From Nitrospirota bacterium (GTDB taxonomy: Bacteria; Nitrospirota; UBA9217), in NCBI GenBank assembly GCA_035516965.1, contig DATIZR010000027.1, positions 1 through 64,000 of the forward strand: a stretch of 64,000 nt of DNA. The letters are read 5' to 3'. Shown piece by piece: positions 44,575 to 54,324 of this stretch. Numbering within the stretch: position 1 is the stretch's first letter; each line of letters starts with the position of its first letter. The translations under genes were made by a program, and so were the position numbers. The notes beneath the pieces are model-generated. The model made no database searches, was not told where the DNA came from, and worked only from the letters and a program-made list of their open reading frames with translations.

Positions 44575-45423
44575 ATGAACAACGATGCCGTCAAGGCAAT
44601 GTCCGCGAAAGAGTTCGGCCGTCTGAGCGAGTTCATCGTCGACCACTGCGGCATCAAGATGCCACCGGCCAAGCAGATCATGCTCGAATCGAGGCTGCAG
44701 AAGCGGCTGCGTGTGCTCGGCATGTCCTCCTTCAGGGACTATTGCGATCACGTGCTCGGATCGGAAGCAGGGGCGGATGAGCTTGTGCACATGATCGACG
44801 CGGTCACAACGAACAAGACCGACTTCTTCCGTGAACCTTATCACTTCCAGTTCCTGGCCGAATCGGTGCTTCCCGAGTTTCTGAGCGAACAAGGGGGCGC
44901 CAGGAAGCACTTCCAGATTTGGAGCGCCGGCTGCTCCTCGGGAGAGGAGCCCTATACGCTCGCGATCGCTATGAGCGAATTTGCGATTCAGCGCGCCGGC
45001 TTTCAATACGGCATCCTGGCCACCGATATCTCGAGCCGGGTGCTGGACAAGGCGCGGCTCGGCATCTACGACGAGCATCTGGTGGCTGGTATCCCGCTTG
45101 CGCTCAAGCAGCGATACTTTCTGCGCAGCAAGGACCGCGGCAAGGCGCTGGTGCGCGTGGCTCCCGAGCTTCGCTCCCACATCTCGTTCCAGCGGGTGAA
45201 CCTCATGGATGAGCACCTCTCGGCACCCGAGCTCATGGATGCCATATTCTGCCGGAACGTGATCATTTATTTCGAGCGGGCGACGCAGTACAGGCTCCTG
45301 GGCCGCCTGTGCCGGTGCCTCAAGACGAACGGGCATCTCTTCCTGGGGCATTCCGAGACGGTCCACGGCTTCGATCTGCCCCTCGTCCGGATCTCATCGA
45401 CGATCTACAGGAAGGTCGCATGA
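44575..45423 (+). CDS. cheR: Chemoreceptor methyltransferase CheR
   Basis: A SAM-dependent glutamate methyltransferase of about 282 residues. It carries the N-terminal helical domain, T-T-N-K-T-D-F-F-R-E, the SAM site W-S-A-G-C-S-S-G-E-E-P-Y-T-L-A and I-F-C-R-N-V-I-I-Y-F. A GAAAGAAG lies upstream of the ATG at 44575; GTG/ATG at 44557-44560 are alternatives. The stop overlaps the cheD start. Confidence 0.92.
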   Translation: MNNDAVKAMSAKEFGRLSEFIVDHCGIKMPPAKQIMLESRLQKRLRVLGMSSFRDYCDHVLGSEAGADELVHMIDAVTTNKTDFFREPYHFQFLAESVLPEFLSEQGGARKHFQIWSAGCSSGEEPYTLAIAMSEFAIQRAGFQYGILATDISSRVLDKARLGIYDEHLVAGIPLALKQRYFLRSKDRGKALVRVAPELRSHISFQRVNLMDEHLSAPELMDAIFCRNVIIYFERATQYRLLGRLCRCLKTNGHLFLGHSETVHGFDLPLVRISSTIYRKVA

Positions 45424-45983
45424 GCAGGGGGAACAACGGGACCCCGGTCGTGTATCTCAAGGCGGGAGAATTGCACGTTACCGACCAGCCGTCGCTGGTT
45501 ATCACGGTCCTCGGTTCCTGCCTGTCCGTAACGATGCACAGCAGCAGGCTGGGGATCGGAGGCATCTGCCATGGCCTGCTGCCGGAATGCGGCAAGAAGA
45601 ACAGCTGTACGAGAGAGTGTCCGGACGGCTTAAGGTATGTGGACTGCTCGATCAGGCAGATGACCGGTATCTTCGACAAGGCAGGTGTGAAGCGGAGCGA
45701 TATCGAAGTGAAGTGTTTCGGCGGAGCCGATATGTTCCCGCGCTCGATCGAGAAGCCGGGCCTCATCTCGGTTGGACGCCAGAACATCATGACTGCCGAA
45801 GCGCTCCTGAAGCAGGAAGGCTTCGCGATCGCCCGGCAGGATGTGGGAGGGCTCGGCGGACGGAAGCTGCTGTTCTACCCGCATACGGGCGAGGTCCTGC
45901 TGCAACGCCTCGAAGGGGTCCGTGAAGCCGATGTCCGCCGGAAGCAGTACGGCGTGCCCCGTCATCCAGCGGGCATGAGGTGA
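45420..45983 (+). CDS. cheD: Chemoreceptor glutamine deamidase CheD
   Basis: A 187-residue deamidase acting on receptor glutamines. The catalytic cysteine is in T-V-L-G-S-C-L-S-V and the histidine in G-I-C-H-G-L-L-P. The ATG overlaps the cheR stop (ATGA). A cysteine-rich insertion ([11 protein letters not shown] near residue 60) is unusual and might bind metal, which is speculative. CheC is absent nearby. Confidence 0.92.
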   Translation: MSRGNNGTPVVYLKAGELHVTDQPSLVITVLGSCLSVTMHSSRLGIGGICHGLLPECGKKNSCTRECPDGLRYVDCSIRQMTGIFDKAGVKRSDIEVKCFGGADMFPRSIEKPGLISVGRQNIMTAEALLKQEGFAIARQDVGGLGGRKLLFYPHTGEVLLQRLEGVREADVRRKQYGVPRHPAGMR

Positions 45984-45990
45984 TTCCGTT

Positions 45991-47070
45991 ATGAGCAAAA
46001 AAATACGGGTTCTCGTCGTCGATGACTCTGCCGTCGTCCGCCAGACGATGGAAGAGGTGCTGTCGTCCGACCGCGGGATCGAGGTGATGGCAACGGCTTC
46101 GGATCCCTTCATCGCCGCGGAAAAGATCCTGCGCGAGGTGCCCGACGTCATAACCCTGGATGTGGAAATGCCGCGCATGGACGGCATAACGTTCCTCCAG
46201 AAGATCATGTCCCAGCATCCGATCCCGGTGGTCATCTGCTCCAGCCTGGCCGAGGGCGGCTCCGAGACGGCCCTCAAGGCGCTCGAATACGGAGCAGTCG
46301 AGATCATCACCAAGCCCCGCCTCGGGACCAGGCAGTTCCTCGAAGAATCCAAGGTGCGCATCTGCGATGCGGTCAAGGCCGCGGCCGCAGCCCGCATCGC
46401 GCGCATATCTCCCGATGCGCCGCGCGTCGTGCCCAAGTATTCAGCGGACGTGATCCTCGCGAAGCCGGGATCGAGCGCGATGGCAAGGACCACGGAAAAG
46501 GTGGTGGTCGTAGGCGCTTCTACCGGGGGCACAGAAGCGCTCCGGGATTTTCTGGAGGCCATGCCGCTCGACGCCCCGGGCATTGTGGTCGTGCAGCACA
46601 TGCCCGAACATTTTACGCGCGCCTTCGCGGCCCGTCTCGACGGCATCTGCCGCATATCCGTGAAAGAAGCGGAGAACAACGACACCATTCTGCGGGGCCG
46701 GGCACTGATCGCACCGGGCAACCATCATCTGCTGCTCAAGCGCAGCGGCGCCCGCTACTACATCGAAATCAAGGACGGGCCGCTCGTGTCGCGCCATCGT
46801 CCGTCGGTTGACGTCCTGTTCCGGTCCGCCGCCCGGTATGCGGGCAAGAACTGCATCGGCGTGATCATGACCGGCATGGGCGACGACGGTGCCAGGGGCA
46901 TGCTCGAAATGAAGGAGGCGGGGGCCTTCACCGTCGCGCAGGACGAGGACTCCTGCGTCGTTTTTGGCATGCCCAAGAAGGCGATCGAACTCGGGGCCGT
47001 TGAGCGCGTCGCGCCTCTCAAGGACCTGCCGCAGGTCGTATTAAATGCTCTCGTAACGGGCGCGGCCTGA
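45991..47070 (+). CDS. cheB: Chemotaxis methylesterase CheB
   Basis: A 359-residue receptor methylesterase/deamidase. The receiver domain has V-V-D-D-S-A and the phospho-aspartate in [11 protein letters not shown]. The esterase domain has the serine in G-A-S-T-G-G-T-E, histidine in Q-H-M-P-E-H-F-T and aspartate in M-G-D-D-G-A. It follows cheD by eight bases and closes the core adaptation set. Confidence 0.94.
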   Translation: MSKKIRVLVVDDSAVVRQTMEEVLSSDRGIEVMATASDPFIAAEKILREVPDVITLDVEMPRMDGITFLQKIMSQHPIPVVICSSLAEGGSETALKALEYGAVEIITKPRLGTRQFLEESKVRICDAVKAAAAARIARISPDAPRVVPKYSADVILAKPGSSAMARTTEKVVVVGASTGGTEALRDFLEAMPLDAPGIVVVQHMPEHFTRAFAARLDGICRISVKEAENNDTILRGRALIAPGNHHLLLKRSGARYYIEIKDGPLVSRHRPSVDVLFRSAARYAGKNCIGVIMTGMGDDGARGMLEMKEAGAFTVAQDEDSCVVFGMPKKAIELGAVERVAPLKDLPQVVLNALVTGAA

Positions 47071-47129
47071 CGGGAATGAGCCGGCTTGATTTTTCGAGGG
47101 AGATCCGGGCGGCAGCGCCATCATGGAGG

Positions 47130-47158
47130 TTGCTTTTTTACCATCATGAGCATACTAT
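47130..47158 (+). promoter_or_regulatory. Possible internal promoter
   Basis: TTGCTT at 47130-47135 and TACTAT at 47153-47158 with a 17-base spacer, in the 120-base gap after cheB. It would allow the two receiver genes and the binding-protein gene to be transcribed apart from the che genes. Confidence 0.4.
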
Positions 47159-47190
47159 AGACGTGCAACCCGTGACGAGAGATCATACCC

Positions 47191-47586
47191 ATGCTGCCTG
47201 TCAAATCCGCACCGACGCGGGTCCTCATCGTTGACGATGAGCCGACCATCCTGCTGACGCTGTCCTATGCGCTCAGGACGGAGGGGATCGAGGTCATCAC
47301 CGCGAGCAGGCTTGAACCCGCCGAGGAGGCCCTCGCGCGCTATACCTTCGACGTGGTGATCGTCGATATCAGGATGTCGGGGATTCTGGCAATCGAGGGG
47401 CTTGAACTGCTGACCTATATCAAGCGCAATTGGCCCACAACGGACGTGATGGTCATGACCGCCTATGGGTCGGAGCAGATTGAGAACGAGGCCTATGGCA
47501 GGGGCGCACGATGGTACTATGAGAAGCCGGTCGACATCCGCGAACTGATCGACCGGCTGCGGGAGCCGCGATCGTCCGTTGTGTGA
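47191..47586 (+). CDS. Single-domain response regulator
   Basis: A 131-residue receiver with I-V-D-D-E-P-T-I, a phospho-aspartate in V-I-V-D-I-R-M-S and the lysine in Y-E-K-P-V-D. An extra G-I-L-A-I-E insertion follows the acceptor site. No output domain is present. Its likely partners are the CheA kinases upstream, but this is not shown. Confidence 0.85.
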   Translation: MLPVKSAPTRVLIVDDEPTILLTLSYALRTEGIEVITASRLEPAEEALARYTFDVVIVDIRMSGILAIEGLELLTYIKRNWPTTDVMVMTAYGSEQIENEAYGRGARWYYEKPVDIRELIDRLREPRSSVV

Positions 47587-47655
47587 CAAGGTGATTGCCG
47601 CGGACTGGCGCACACCGGCATTGCCGGAAGTGGGAGCGCATGCAGGAGGATGGAC

Positions 47656-48030
47656 ATGCTCAAGAAGGTTCTGGTCATAGACGATTCGGCGCTGATCCAC
47701 CAGATGTACAAAATGGTGCTCATGCGGTATCGCTGTGAGATCATCGACGGGATGAACGGGCAGGACGGGTGGGACAAGCTTGCGGCGAATCCGGATGTGG
47801 ACCTGATCCTGCTCGACATCAACATGCCGGTGATGAACGGCATCGAGTTCATCAAAAAAGTGAAGGCGACGGAGCGCTACAACGCGATACCGATTGTCAT
47901 GGTCAGCACCGAGGGCAAGGAAGAGGATACCTTGCGGGGGTTAGCGCTCGGGGCGAAGGGGTATGTGAAGAAACCGTTCCAGCCGAGCGATCTGCATGCC
48001 CTTATCGAGAAGATCTATCCGGTGAAATAG
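47656..48030 (+). CDS. CheY-like response regulator
   Basis: A 124-residue receiver with V-I-D-D-S-A-L-I-H, phospho-aspartate in L-I-L-L-D-I-N-M-P and lysine in Y-V-K-K-P-F. GGAGG seven bases before the ATG at 47656 favours that start over the ATG at 47650. It is the third stand-alone receiver in this cluster. Confidence 0.88.
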   Translation: MLKKVLVIDDSALIHQMYKMVLMRYRCEIIDGMNGQDGWDKLAANPDVDLILLDINMPVMNGIEFIKKVKATERYNAIPIVMVSTEGKEEDTLRGLALGAKGYVKKPFQPSDLHALIEKIYPVK

Positions 48031-48066
48031 CGGCGAGGTGACACGGTCCGGCAAGGAGAGGCGATC

Positions 48067-48981
48067 ATGGCGTTCATGAGGGATGTGCCGCAACAGGGGG
48101 TGGTTTGCCTGGGCGGGGGAGCGGGTGCGAGCCTGATGCGGCTGCTCTGCCGCATCACGGTAGGCATCATCCTTGTATCGGCCGTTCCGACCGCGGCCCG
48201 GGCCGAGGTCAAATTCGGCATTCTGCCGCGCTTGGGCCCCGTCGAACTGTTCACGATGTTCAACCCGCTCGCTCAATATCTCACGAAGGAGACAGGCGAG
48301 AAGGTCAGCATCGTCATCCCCAAGGATTTCGCGGCCTTCAACGCTGCGGTCAGGCAGGGTCAGATAGATCTCGGCTTTGCGAACCCGGTGGTCTACGTGC
48401 AGCTGAAAAGGGATATCGCCCTTGAACCGCTGGCCCTTGCCGCGGAGCTAAAGGCCGGCACGAAGTTCCGCGGCATCATCATCACGAGGAAGGAGAGCCC
48501 TGTCAGGAGGATCCAGGACCTGAAGGGGAAAAAACTGGTCTTCGTGGACAGGGATTCGGCCGCGGGATACATTTTTCAGATGCTTCTCCTGCACCACGCG
48601 GGCTTTGACGTTCGCAGGGACTTGACGGTGCTTCCCTTCGCGAAGACCCATGACAACGTCGTGCAGGCCGTTTACAACGGAGCAGCCGACGCCGGCGGCA
48701 TCCGGGAGGATGACTTCGACAGGGTGAAGCGCAAGATCGACATTTCCCGGTTAAGGATCGTGGCCTATACCGACTATTACCCTAACTGGCCGGTCTTTGC
48801 CTCGCCGAGCCTAAGCAAGGAGGTGACGGCAAAGATCCGCGCCGCCCTGCTCAGGCTCAAGCCCAACGAGGCCGCGTCGGCGGGCATCCTCTGGTCCGCG
48901 GGGCTGATCGGCTTCTCGATGGTCCAGGACACTGATTACGATCATCTGCGCGAGGCGGCGCAGGTGGCGGGAGCCTTCTGA
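48067..48981 (+). CDS. PhnD-like phosphate/phosphonate-type binding protein
   Basis: A 304-residue PhnD-family periplasmic binding protein. A signal peptide begins at an internal methionine (M-R-L-L-C-R-I, residue 24) and ends A-A-R-A-E; the ATG at 48067 with GGAGAGG upstream adds a short lead. The family core is present (V-K-F-G-I-L-P-R, F-A-N-P-V-V-Y, D-L-K-G-K-K-L-V-F-V). No permease or ATPase genes follow, so it may present a ligand to a chemoreceptor or histidine kinase instead of a transporter. Confidence 0.83.
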   Translation: MAFMRDVPQQGVVCLGGGAGASLMRLLCRITVGIILVSAVPTAARAEVKFGILPRLGPVELFTMFNPLAQYLTKETGEKVSIVIPKDFAAFNAAVRQGQIDLGFANPVVYVQLKRDIALEPLALAAELKAGTKFRGIIITRKESPVRRIQDLKGKKLVFVDRDSAAGYIFQMLLLHHAGFDVRRDLTVLPFAKTHDNVVQAVYNGAADAGGIREDDFDRVKRKIDISRLRIVAYTDYYPNWPVFASPSLSKEVTAKIRAALLRLKPNEAASAGILWSAGLIGFSMVQDTDYDHLREAAQVAGAF

Positions 48982-48998
48982 CGGGCTTCCATCCTCTC

Positions 48999-49679
48999 TC
49001 AGGCGCCGTCTCCCGCATTCTGTTGCTGCCGGTAGAGGATCTCGTATTCTTTTTCCAGGTTGTCATATTTCGCCTGGAGCGCCTTCAGGATATTTGTCTT
49101 CTCGGCGAGTGCGTCCTCCGCGGCCTTCGTCCTATCCAGCAGTTCCTCTTTTTCCCGGGACATCATGGTCCTCACGATCTCATCGGCCGGCGTGATGGAA
49201 GCCGTTTCATCTCCCTGGAGCTTATTGAACTGACCCTCCCAGATCCTGAACTTCACCGCGAGCGTTTCCTGCTCGGCTTTCAGGCTCCCGAGAGCGGCCT
49301 CCATCTCCTGCTGACCCGCACCGCTCGCCTTCTGTTCCGACCGTTCCTGCTGATCACGGTAGGCCGCTTGTATGCCGGACAACCGTGCCGGCGCGGTATC
49401 GAACACCTGTTTGCAGCTCAGCATATCGTGGACCATTTTTTTCAGCATCTCGACGGTCTGGCGGAGGGAGTCCAGTTCGCCGGACCCCGGCTCCTGCGCT
49501 TCGGCAGCGTCAGGGCTGGAGGGGAGCTCTCCCGGCCCTGCCTGCTCTTGTGGCGTATCCTCGATTCTCTTCCGGCCCCGATCCTTCCAGGCTCGCCACA
49601 GCAGTACGAGCGTCACCGCGAGGAGGACGATCAGCGCCTCGACGAGCAGCAGGAACGAGAGCGCGTCGATCTTTATCAT
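48999..49679 (-). CDS. Membrane-anchored coiled-coil protein
   Basis: A 226-residue protein with one N-terminal membrane segment (about residues 7-28), a proline- and glutamate-rich linker, and long coiled coils (about 68-105 and 115-220). No enzymatic motif is present. Its start overlaps the stop of the VWA gene upstream, so the two are translationally coupled and probably act together at the membrane. The family is not recognised. Confidence 0.65.
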   Translation of the reverse strand: MIKIDALSFLLLVEALIVLLAVTLVLLWRAWKDRGRKRIEDTPQEQAGPGELPSSPDAAEAQEPGSGELDSLRQTVEMLKKMVHDMLSCKQVFDTAPARLSGIQAAYRDQQERSEQKASGAGQQEMEAALGSLKAEQETLAVKFRIWEGQFNKLQGDETASITPADEIVRTMMSREKEELLDRTKAAEDALAEKTNILKALQAKYDNLEKEYEILYRQQQNAGDGA

Positions 49680-51394
49680 GATAATACCTTCTTCCGTGCG
49701 AACTTCTTGATCAGGAATAATACGATGCCAGCGAACGAGGCGAGCGCAAGGTTTATCAGGCCCAGCCGAAGCAGCACTGGTCCCCAGTGTATTTCTTCGT
49801 CCGGCAAGTTATTTGGCGCCACGGAGGCCGCCTGCGGCGTCCGTGGCGCGGGAGCGAGCGACGGAGCGTCCAGGACCCGGAACGGGACGGTCTTCTCACG
49901 CTTGAATGTCCTGCCCGTTGCCCTGATCCGCACCGTGTATTCCCCCGGCCCAGCTGCGGGAAGTTCAACATGATGCCTGCTGTTTATCCCCGAAGTCCCG
50001 GCTCCCGGAGGAGAACCGTCGTCCACCAGGTTCACAGCGGTGGTCTTTCCGTCGGGCCCGGTTACCTCGGCGGAAAAAACCGCGTTTGCGGCCAGATCCG
50101 CTCCGGTCACGATCACACCCTGTTTTTCCAGCCAGGCGTCGATCCTGACGGATTCTCCCTTCCTGACGAAGTCCCTGTCCAGGGCGCACCTCAGGCTCAG
50201 ATCCGTCAGAACGTACACTTTGTTGCCTTCGTTCGTGCTGAGCCTGACGGTCCACATGCCCTCAGGGGGTTCGCTGATCGTTATCATGTCAAACACGTTC
50301 GATGCATACCAGTTGAACGAAGAGGGATGTCGCGACGAGGTATGCTGCCCGCCGTTCGGATCGCGAAGGGCCACCGCCGTGCCCGGCGCCTTGGTGATCA
50401 GCACCACCGCTTCCCGGATCTCGCGGTCAAGGACGAAGGATTCTCCCTCGAAAGGGACGCTGTCCGGCGCCTTGAGCCGTTCAAAGATGGAGGTGAACAT
50501 GAGGTGCACGTCCCTCTCGGTTTTCGCGTACCGGAACGAACCGTCGGTCTCGCGGGCCATGGTCGCGAGCAGGGTGCTGTCCGACTCCTCCGTAAAGGCC
50601 ACCGTGTATATCCTGATGCCCGCATCTTTCAGCTCGGGCAGGAGCTTCATGAGCTCGGCATGCGCGGCGGAGTCCTTCTCTGCGGAGCCGAGAGCCAGCC
50701 TGCCGTCGGACATCATGACCAGGATCCTGTTTTTTGTCGTCGACTGCTTCAGCTCATCGTAGCCTTTCTGCACGGCGTCGAGAATGTTCGTCGAGAACTC
50801 CCGGGACGAGATCCGGTCGATGGCCCTGAATACCGCAGGCCGGCTCTGATCATTGTTCGCGGTGAGCGGGATGAGCATCGTCGCCGCATCACCGAAGCTC
50901 ATGACCGCGATGCGGTCGTTCTTCCCGACCAGCGAAGCGAAGAGCTTGGCCGCGTCCTTCCGGTAATTCCCGGGGTCCGTCCTTTTCATGCTGCCCGAAC
51001 TGTCGATGAGCAGAACAATGTCGAAGAGGTCCTGGACCGGCCTCGCGGGCCTGATCGTGGTGGTCTGCTCCGAGGGGAGAACGGACCGCGTCTGTCCGGA
51101 TGAGACCTGTTCCGGGGTCGTCGACTGGCCGGAAAGGACGTACGTCGTGGTCGGCAGCGCAGCGGAAACGACCGCAGGGGTCGAGGTTTGAAGGGACGCC
51201 TCTCCGGCAGGGGCGTTCCGGGCGGTACCAAGCGCCGCGGTCGGTGCCTGGCGGATGATGATATTGGATCCCTGCTGTGCAGGGGCGTGGTCCTCCTGCT
51301 TCATGTACCAGGAAAGGGCCGCAATAACCGCCAGGACGATCAGGAGCGCGGCCGCAAGAATCCAAATATATGATGGTATTTTTCTTATTCGCAT
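49676..51394 (-). CDS. Membrane-anchored VWA-domain protein
   Basis: A 572-residue protein with an N-terminal membrane segment (about 8-27), a serine/threonine/proline-rich linker, a von Willebrand A domain (about 125-320) with an intact metal-ion-dependent adhesion site D-S-S-G-S and M-S-D-G-R, beta-rich domains, and a C-terminal membrane segment (about 540-562). Most of the protein should be outside the cytoplasm, binding a partner through divalent metal. It is first in a two-gene operon. The ligand and function are unknown. Confidence 0.78.
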   Translation of the reverse strand: MRIRKIPSYIWILAAALLIVLAVIAALSWYMKQEDHAPAQQGSNIIIRQAPTAALGTARNAPAGEASLQTSTPAVVSAALPTTTYVLSGQSTTPEQVSSGQTRSVLPSEQTTTIRPARPVQDLFDIVLLIDSSGSMKRTDPGNYRKDAAKLFASLVGKNDRIAVMSFGDAATMLIPLTANNDQSRPAVFRAIDRISSREFSTNILDAVQKGYDELKQSTTKNRILVMMSDGRLALGSAEKDSAAHAELMKLLPELKDAGIRIYTVAFTEESDSTLLATMARETDGSFRYAKTERDVHLMFTSIFERLKAPDSVPFEGESFVLDREIREAVVLITKAPGTAVALRDPNGGQHTSSRHPSSFNWYASNVFDMITISEPPEGMWTVRLSTNEGNKVYVLTDLSLRCALDRDFVRKGESVRIDAWLEKQGVIVTGADLAANAVFSAEVTGPDGKTTAVNLVDDGSPPGAGTSGINSRHHVELPAAGPGEYTVRIRATGRTFKREKTVPFRVLDAPSLAPAPRTPQAASVAPNNLPDEEIHWGPVLLRLGLINLALASFAGIVLFLIKKFARKKVLS

Positions 51395-51487
51395 AGAGCA
51401 ATTATCGTATCGGTAAACGGGAGTTTATCTTTAGTCTCGAAGTCCGCCGCGTACTTTCAGGAAGCTCAATTACCAGGTAAAAAACCC

Positions 51488-51516
51488 TTGACACATCCGT
51501 ATGTTAGGTGTTATTT
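51488..51516 (+). promoter_or_regulatory. Promoter of the first cooC gene
   Basis: A perfect TTGACA at 51488-51493 and a TTATTT at 51511-51516, 17 bases apart. Transcription would begin near 51523, about 33 bases before the TTG start. Confidence 0.55.
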
Positions 51517-51555
51517 TTACCATCTGTTCAATTATTCGTCATTTCGGAGATCTGA

Positions 51556-52347
51556 TTGAAAATAGCAATAACCGGCAAGGGAGGCGTAGGAAAAACAACG
51601 CTTTCCGGCCTCCTGGCCCGGATCTATGCGTCGGAAGGGAAGAAGGTTCTCGCGGTAGATGCCGATCCTGATGCAAACCTGGCATCTGCCCTCGGCATAG
51701 CGCCGGAGCTGGCAGCAAAGGCCCTACCGCTTGCCGAGCAATCCGACATGATCGAGGAGCGGACGGGCTCCCGTCCGGGCGCGCCAGGCGGCCTGTTCAG
51801 CATCAACCCGAAGGTGGATGACATCCCCGAGGCCTACGGCATCCAGCATGAGGGCGTGCGGCTCCTGGTGATGGGCAAGTCAAAGGAGGCCGCCGCCGGA
51901 TGCTACTGTCCTGAGCATGTGCTGCTCCGCCGCCTTGTCAGCCATCTGATCCTTCGGCGCGATGAGGTTGTGATCCTCGATATGGAGGCGGGCATCGAAC
52001 ATCTGACCCGCGGCACGGCCAGTGGAGTGAATGCCTTTATCGTGGTGGTAGAGCCGGGACAGCGGAGCCTTCAGACAGCTCATCATGTGCAGGACCTGGC
52101 AAAGGGGCTCGGCATCAAGGACGTCTTCGTCGTGGGCAACAAGATCAAGCGGGAGTCGGACAGGGAATTCATCACAAAGCACCTGCCCGGGATGAAGGTC
52201 CTCGGATTCATGAGCTATGCAGACGATATGGTCAAGGCCGATCTCGACGGCAGATCTCCCTTTGATGCGTCGCCGGAGGCTGTGGAAGAAGCAAAGGCCA
52301 TCAAGTCCGGATTGGACCGGTTGATCGGAAAGTCCCTCTCGAAGTAA
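51556..52347 (+). CDS. cooC: CooC-type ATPase 1 (CODH nickel insertion)
   Basis: A 263-residue P-loop ATPase of the MinD/CooC family. The deviant Walker A G-K-G-G-V-G-K-T-T is at 7-15, and the metal-binding C-Y-C (Cys116, Cys118) sits in A-G-C-Y-C-P-E-H-V-L-L-R, the hallmark of CooC dimers. It would load nickel into carbon monoxide dehydrogenase at the cost of ATP. The start is a TTG at 51556 with GGAG upstream. The CODH gene is not in the window. Confidence 0.88.
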   Translation: MKIAITGKGGVGKTTLSGLLARIYASEGKKVLAVDADPDANLASALGIAPELAAKALPLAEQSDMIEERTGSRPGAPGGLFSINPKVDDIPEAYGIQHEGVRLLVMGKSKEAAAGCYCPEHVLLRRLVSHLILRRDEVVILDMEAGIEHLTRGTASGVNAFIVVVEPGQRSLQTAHHVQDLAKGLGIKDVFVVGNKIKRESDREFITKHLPGMKVLGFMSYADDMVKADLDGRSPFDASPEAVEEAKAIKSGLDRLIGKSLSK

Positions 52348-52458
52348 CATACAGGACCGGACAGAGAGGAAGTCATAAAACGGTGGAATATAATTTTCTT
52401 TCATGTTAATATTAGTAAACGTTATTAATGTATTATTAAAAGTTATTCTTCCCTCCTC

Positions 52459-53010
52459 TTGAAAACACCTCTGAGAAAAAAGATAGCAGAAGCGAGGGAT
52501 AGCCTTTCCCGTGAGATCCGTGCGTCCAAGAGCTATGAGATCGAGCAGCGGCTCTGGTCGCTTCCCGAGTTCCAGGCCGCGCGGATGGTCATGTTTTTTG
52601 CCTCGTTCCGAAGCGAGGTCGATACCCTGCCCATGATCCGGCATGCGCTGGATTCAGGCAAGCGGGTGATCCTGCCGAAGGTTGCAGGCAGGGAACTCCT
52701 GCTGTTCGAGATCAAGGACTTTGATAAAGACATGGTTCCCGGTACCTGGGGGATCCCCGAGCCTCGCGAGACCACGCCGGTCGCACTCGGCGAAGTGGGA
52801 CTCGTTATCGTACCGGGCCTGGGGTTCGATCAGCAGGGAAACCGTCTGGGATACGGAGCTGGATTCTACGATAAGTTGTTGCAGGATTATTCCGGTGCCA
52901 CTGCAGCGGTCGCTTTTGAGCTTCAGATCGTACCCGAGATACCGGCCGATCCTCACGACATCCCCGTACAGAAGATCGTAACGGAACGGAGAGTCATAGA
53001 AGCGAGCTGA
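52459..53010 (+). CDS. 5-formyltetrahydrofolate cyclo-ligase
   Basis: A 183-residue enzyme converting 5-formyl-THF to 5,10-methenyl-THF with ATP. It has the basic N-terminus L-R-K-K-I-A-E-A-R, V-I-L-P-K-V and the signature G-N-R-L-G-Y-G-A-G-F-Y-D-K. The start is a TTG at 52459, chosen because the family N-terminus begins there; no strong ribosome-binding site is seen. In this setting it returns stored formyl-folate to the C1 pathway. Confidence 0.9.
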   Translation: MKTPLRKKIAEARDSLSREIRASKSYEIEQRLWSLPEFQAARMVMFFASFRSEVDTLPMIRHALDSGKRVILPKVAGRELLLFEIKDFDKDMVPGTWGIPEPRETTPVALGEVGLVIVPGLGFDQQGNRLGYGAGFYDKLLQDYSGATAAVAFELQIVPEIPADPHDIPVQKIVTERRVIEAS

Positions 53011-53101
53011 TCGTGCTGCGCATGCCGGTTGAGGCGTGCACCGGAGCTGATAGAGGGATTTTGGTCTGCGTTTCCAGGACCCCGTTGAGCCCTGCTACCA
53101 T

Positions 53102-53665
53102 ATGGACCCTAAGAAAATTGAAAAAGGCGTTCGCCTCATCATAGAGGGCATCGGGGAGGATCCGGACCGGCCGGGACTCAAGAATACGCCCCAGCGCGTT
53201 GCCGAGATGTATGCCGAGATCTTCTCCGGCATCGCGGCCGACACGGGAGAACTTCTGAAGCCCATGGCCGGCGAGAACCATGACGAGATGGTGATGATCC
53301 GCGACATCCCGTTCTATTCCGTGTGCGAACACCATCTCCTTCCGTTCTTCGGCAAGGCGCACATCGCTTATATCCCGGGTGCGGGGAAGATCGTGGGCAT
53401 CAGCAGCCTTGCCAAGGCGCTCGAGGTCTTCGCCAAGCGTCCGCAGGTGCAGGAGCGTTTGACAACTCAGTTCGCCGACTTCATCGTCGGCAGGCTCAAG
53501 CCCAAGGGAGCCATGGTTGTGATCGATGCCGAGCATCTCTGCATGAGCATGCGCGGCGTAAAGAAGCCAGGGTCCCGCGTCGTCACGTCCGCGGTCCGGG
53601 GGATCTTCCGGACCAAGGAATCTACCAGGATGGAAATGCTCGAGCTCTTGAAGGAGCGGAATTAA
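53102..53665 (+). CDS. folE: GTP cyclohydrolase I (C1-region copy)
   Basis: A 187-residue FolE with zinc ligands in [10 protein letters not shown] and [12 protein letters not shown]. This copy matches the canonical enzyme more closely than the one at 29756. It stands 28 bases before hdrC, so folate synthesis may be expressed with the methyl-branch genes. Confidence 0.95.
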   Translation: MDPKKIEKGVRLIIEGIGEDPDRPGLKNTPQRVAEMYAEIFSGIAADTGELLKPMAGENHDEMVMIRDIPFYSVCEHHLLPFFGKAHIAYIPGAGKIVGISSLAKALEVFAKRPQVQERLTTQFADFIVGRLKPKGAMVVIDAEHLCMSMRGVKKPGSRVVTSAVRGIFRTKESTRMEMLELLKERN

Positions 53666-53692
53666 GCGTTCAGTCCATACAAGGGAGTGTCT

Positions 53693-54295
53693 ATGTCGCC
53701 ATCGGTATTGAAGTACGAAGCGTCGGTTTCCAAATCCCTGCTCGACGAGGTCTCGGCCCGGTCCGGCCAGAACCTGCAGGCCTGCTATCAGTGCCGCCGT
53801 TGTGCCGCCGGCTGTCCGGTGGGGGAGGAGACGGGGGTCACGCCGGACCGGTTGATCCGGATGGTCCTCGTCGGAGACAGGGAAGGGGCGCTCAATAATC
53901 TGCTCGTCTGGAAGTGCGTGTCCTGTTATACCTGCGGTACGCGCTGCCCCAATAATATCCAGACCGCGCGGATCACCGAGACCCTGAAGAAGATGTCCAA
54001 GGAAGCCCATTTGAAGCCGCTCACCCCCCGCATCGCCGATTTTCACAAGGCCTTCATGACGTCTACGGGCCACTTGGGCCGCGTCAACGAGATCGAACTC
54101 ATGGCCATCTACGAGACCAAGACCCTGTTCAAGGAGCTCGCGAAGGGGAACCTGAATGCCATGTTCGAGGAAATGAAAAGCCAGGCTAAGCTCGGCGCGG
54201 AAATGACGAAGTTGAAACGGATGCACTTCGGCATGGACAGGGTCAAGAACCGCGCGGAAATAAAAGCCCTCTACAAAAAATCCAAGGGCCGCTGA
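53693..54295 (+). CDS. hdrC: Heterodisulfide-reductase-type subunit HdrC
   Basis: A 200-residue iron-sulfur protein with two [4Fe-4S] motifs: C-Y-Q-C-R-R-C-A-A-G-C-P near residue 30 and C-V-S-C-Y-T-C-G-T-R-C-P near 78. The C-terminal half is helical and basic. It should relay electrons between HdrA and HdrB. AAGGGAG before the ATG at 53693 fixes the start. Confidence 0.93.
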   Translation: MSPSVLKYEASVSKSLLDEVSARSGQNLQACYQCRRCAAGCPVGEETGVTPDRLIRMVLVGDREGALNNLLVWKCVSCYTCGTRCPNNIQTARITETLKKMSKEAHLKPLTPRIADFHKAFMTSTGHLGRVNEIELMAIYETKTLFKELAKGNLNAMFEEMKSQAKLGAEMTKLKRMHFGMDRVKNRAEIKALYKKSKGR

Positions 54296-54324
54296 CGGCC
54301 GTATGAGAGGATGAGTACCGTCCT

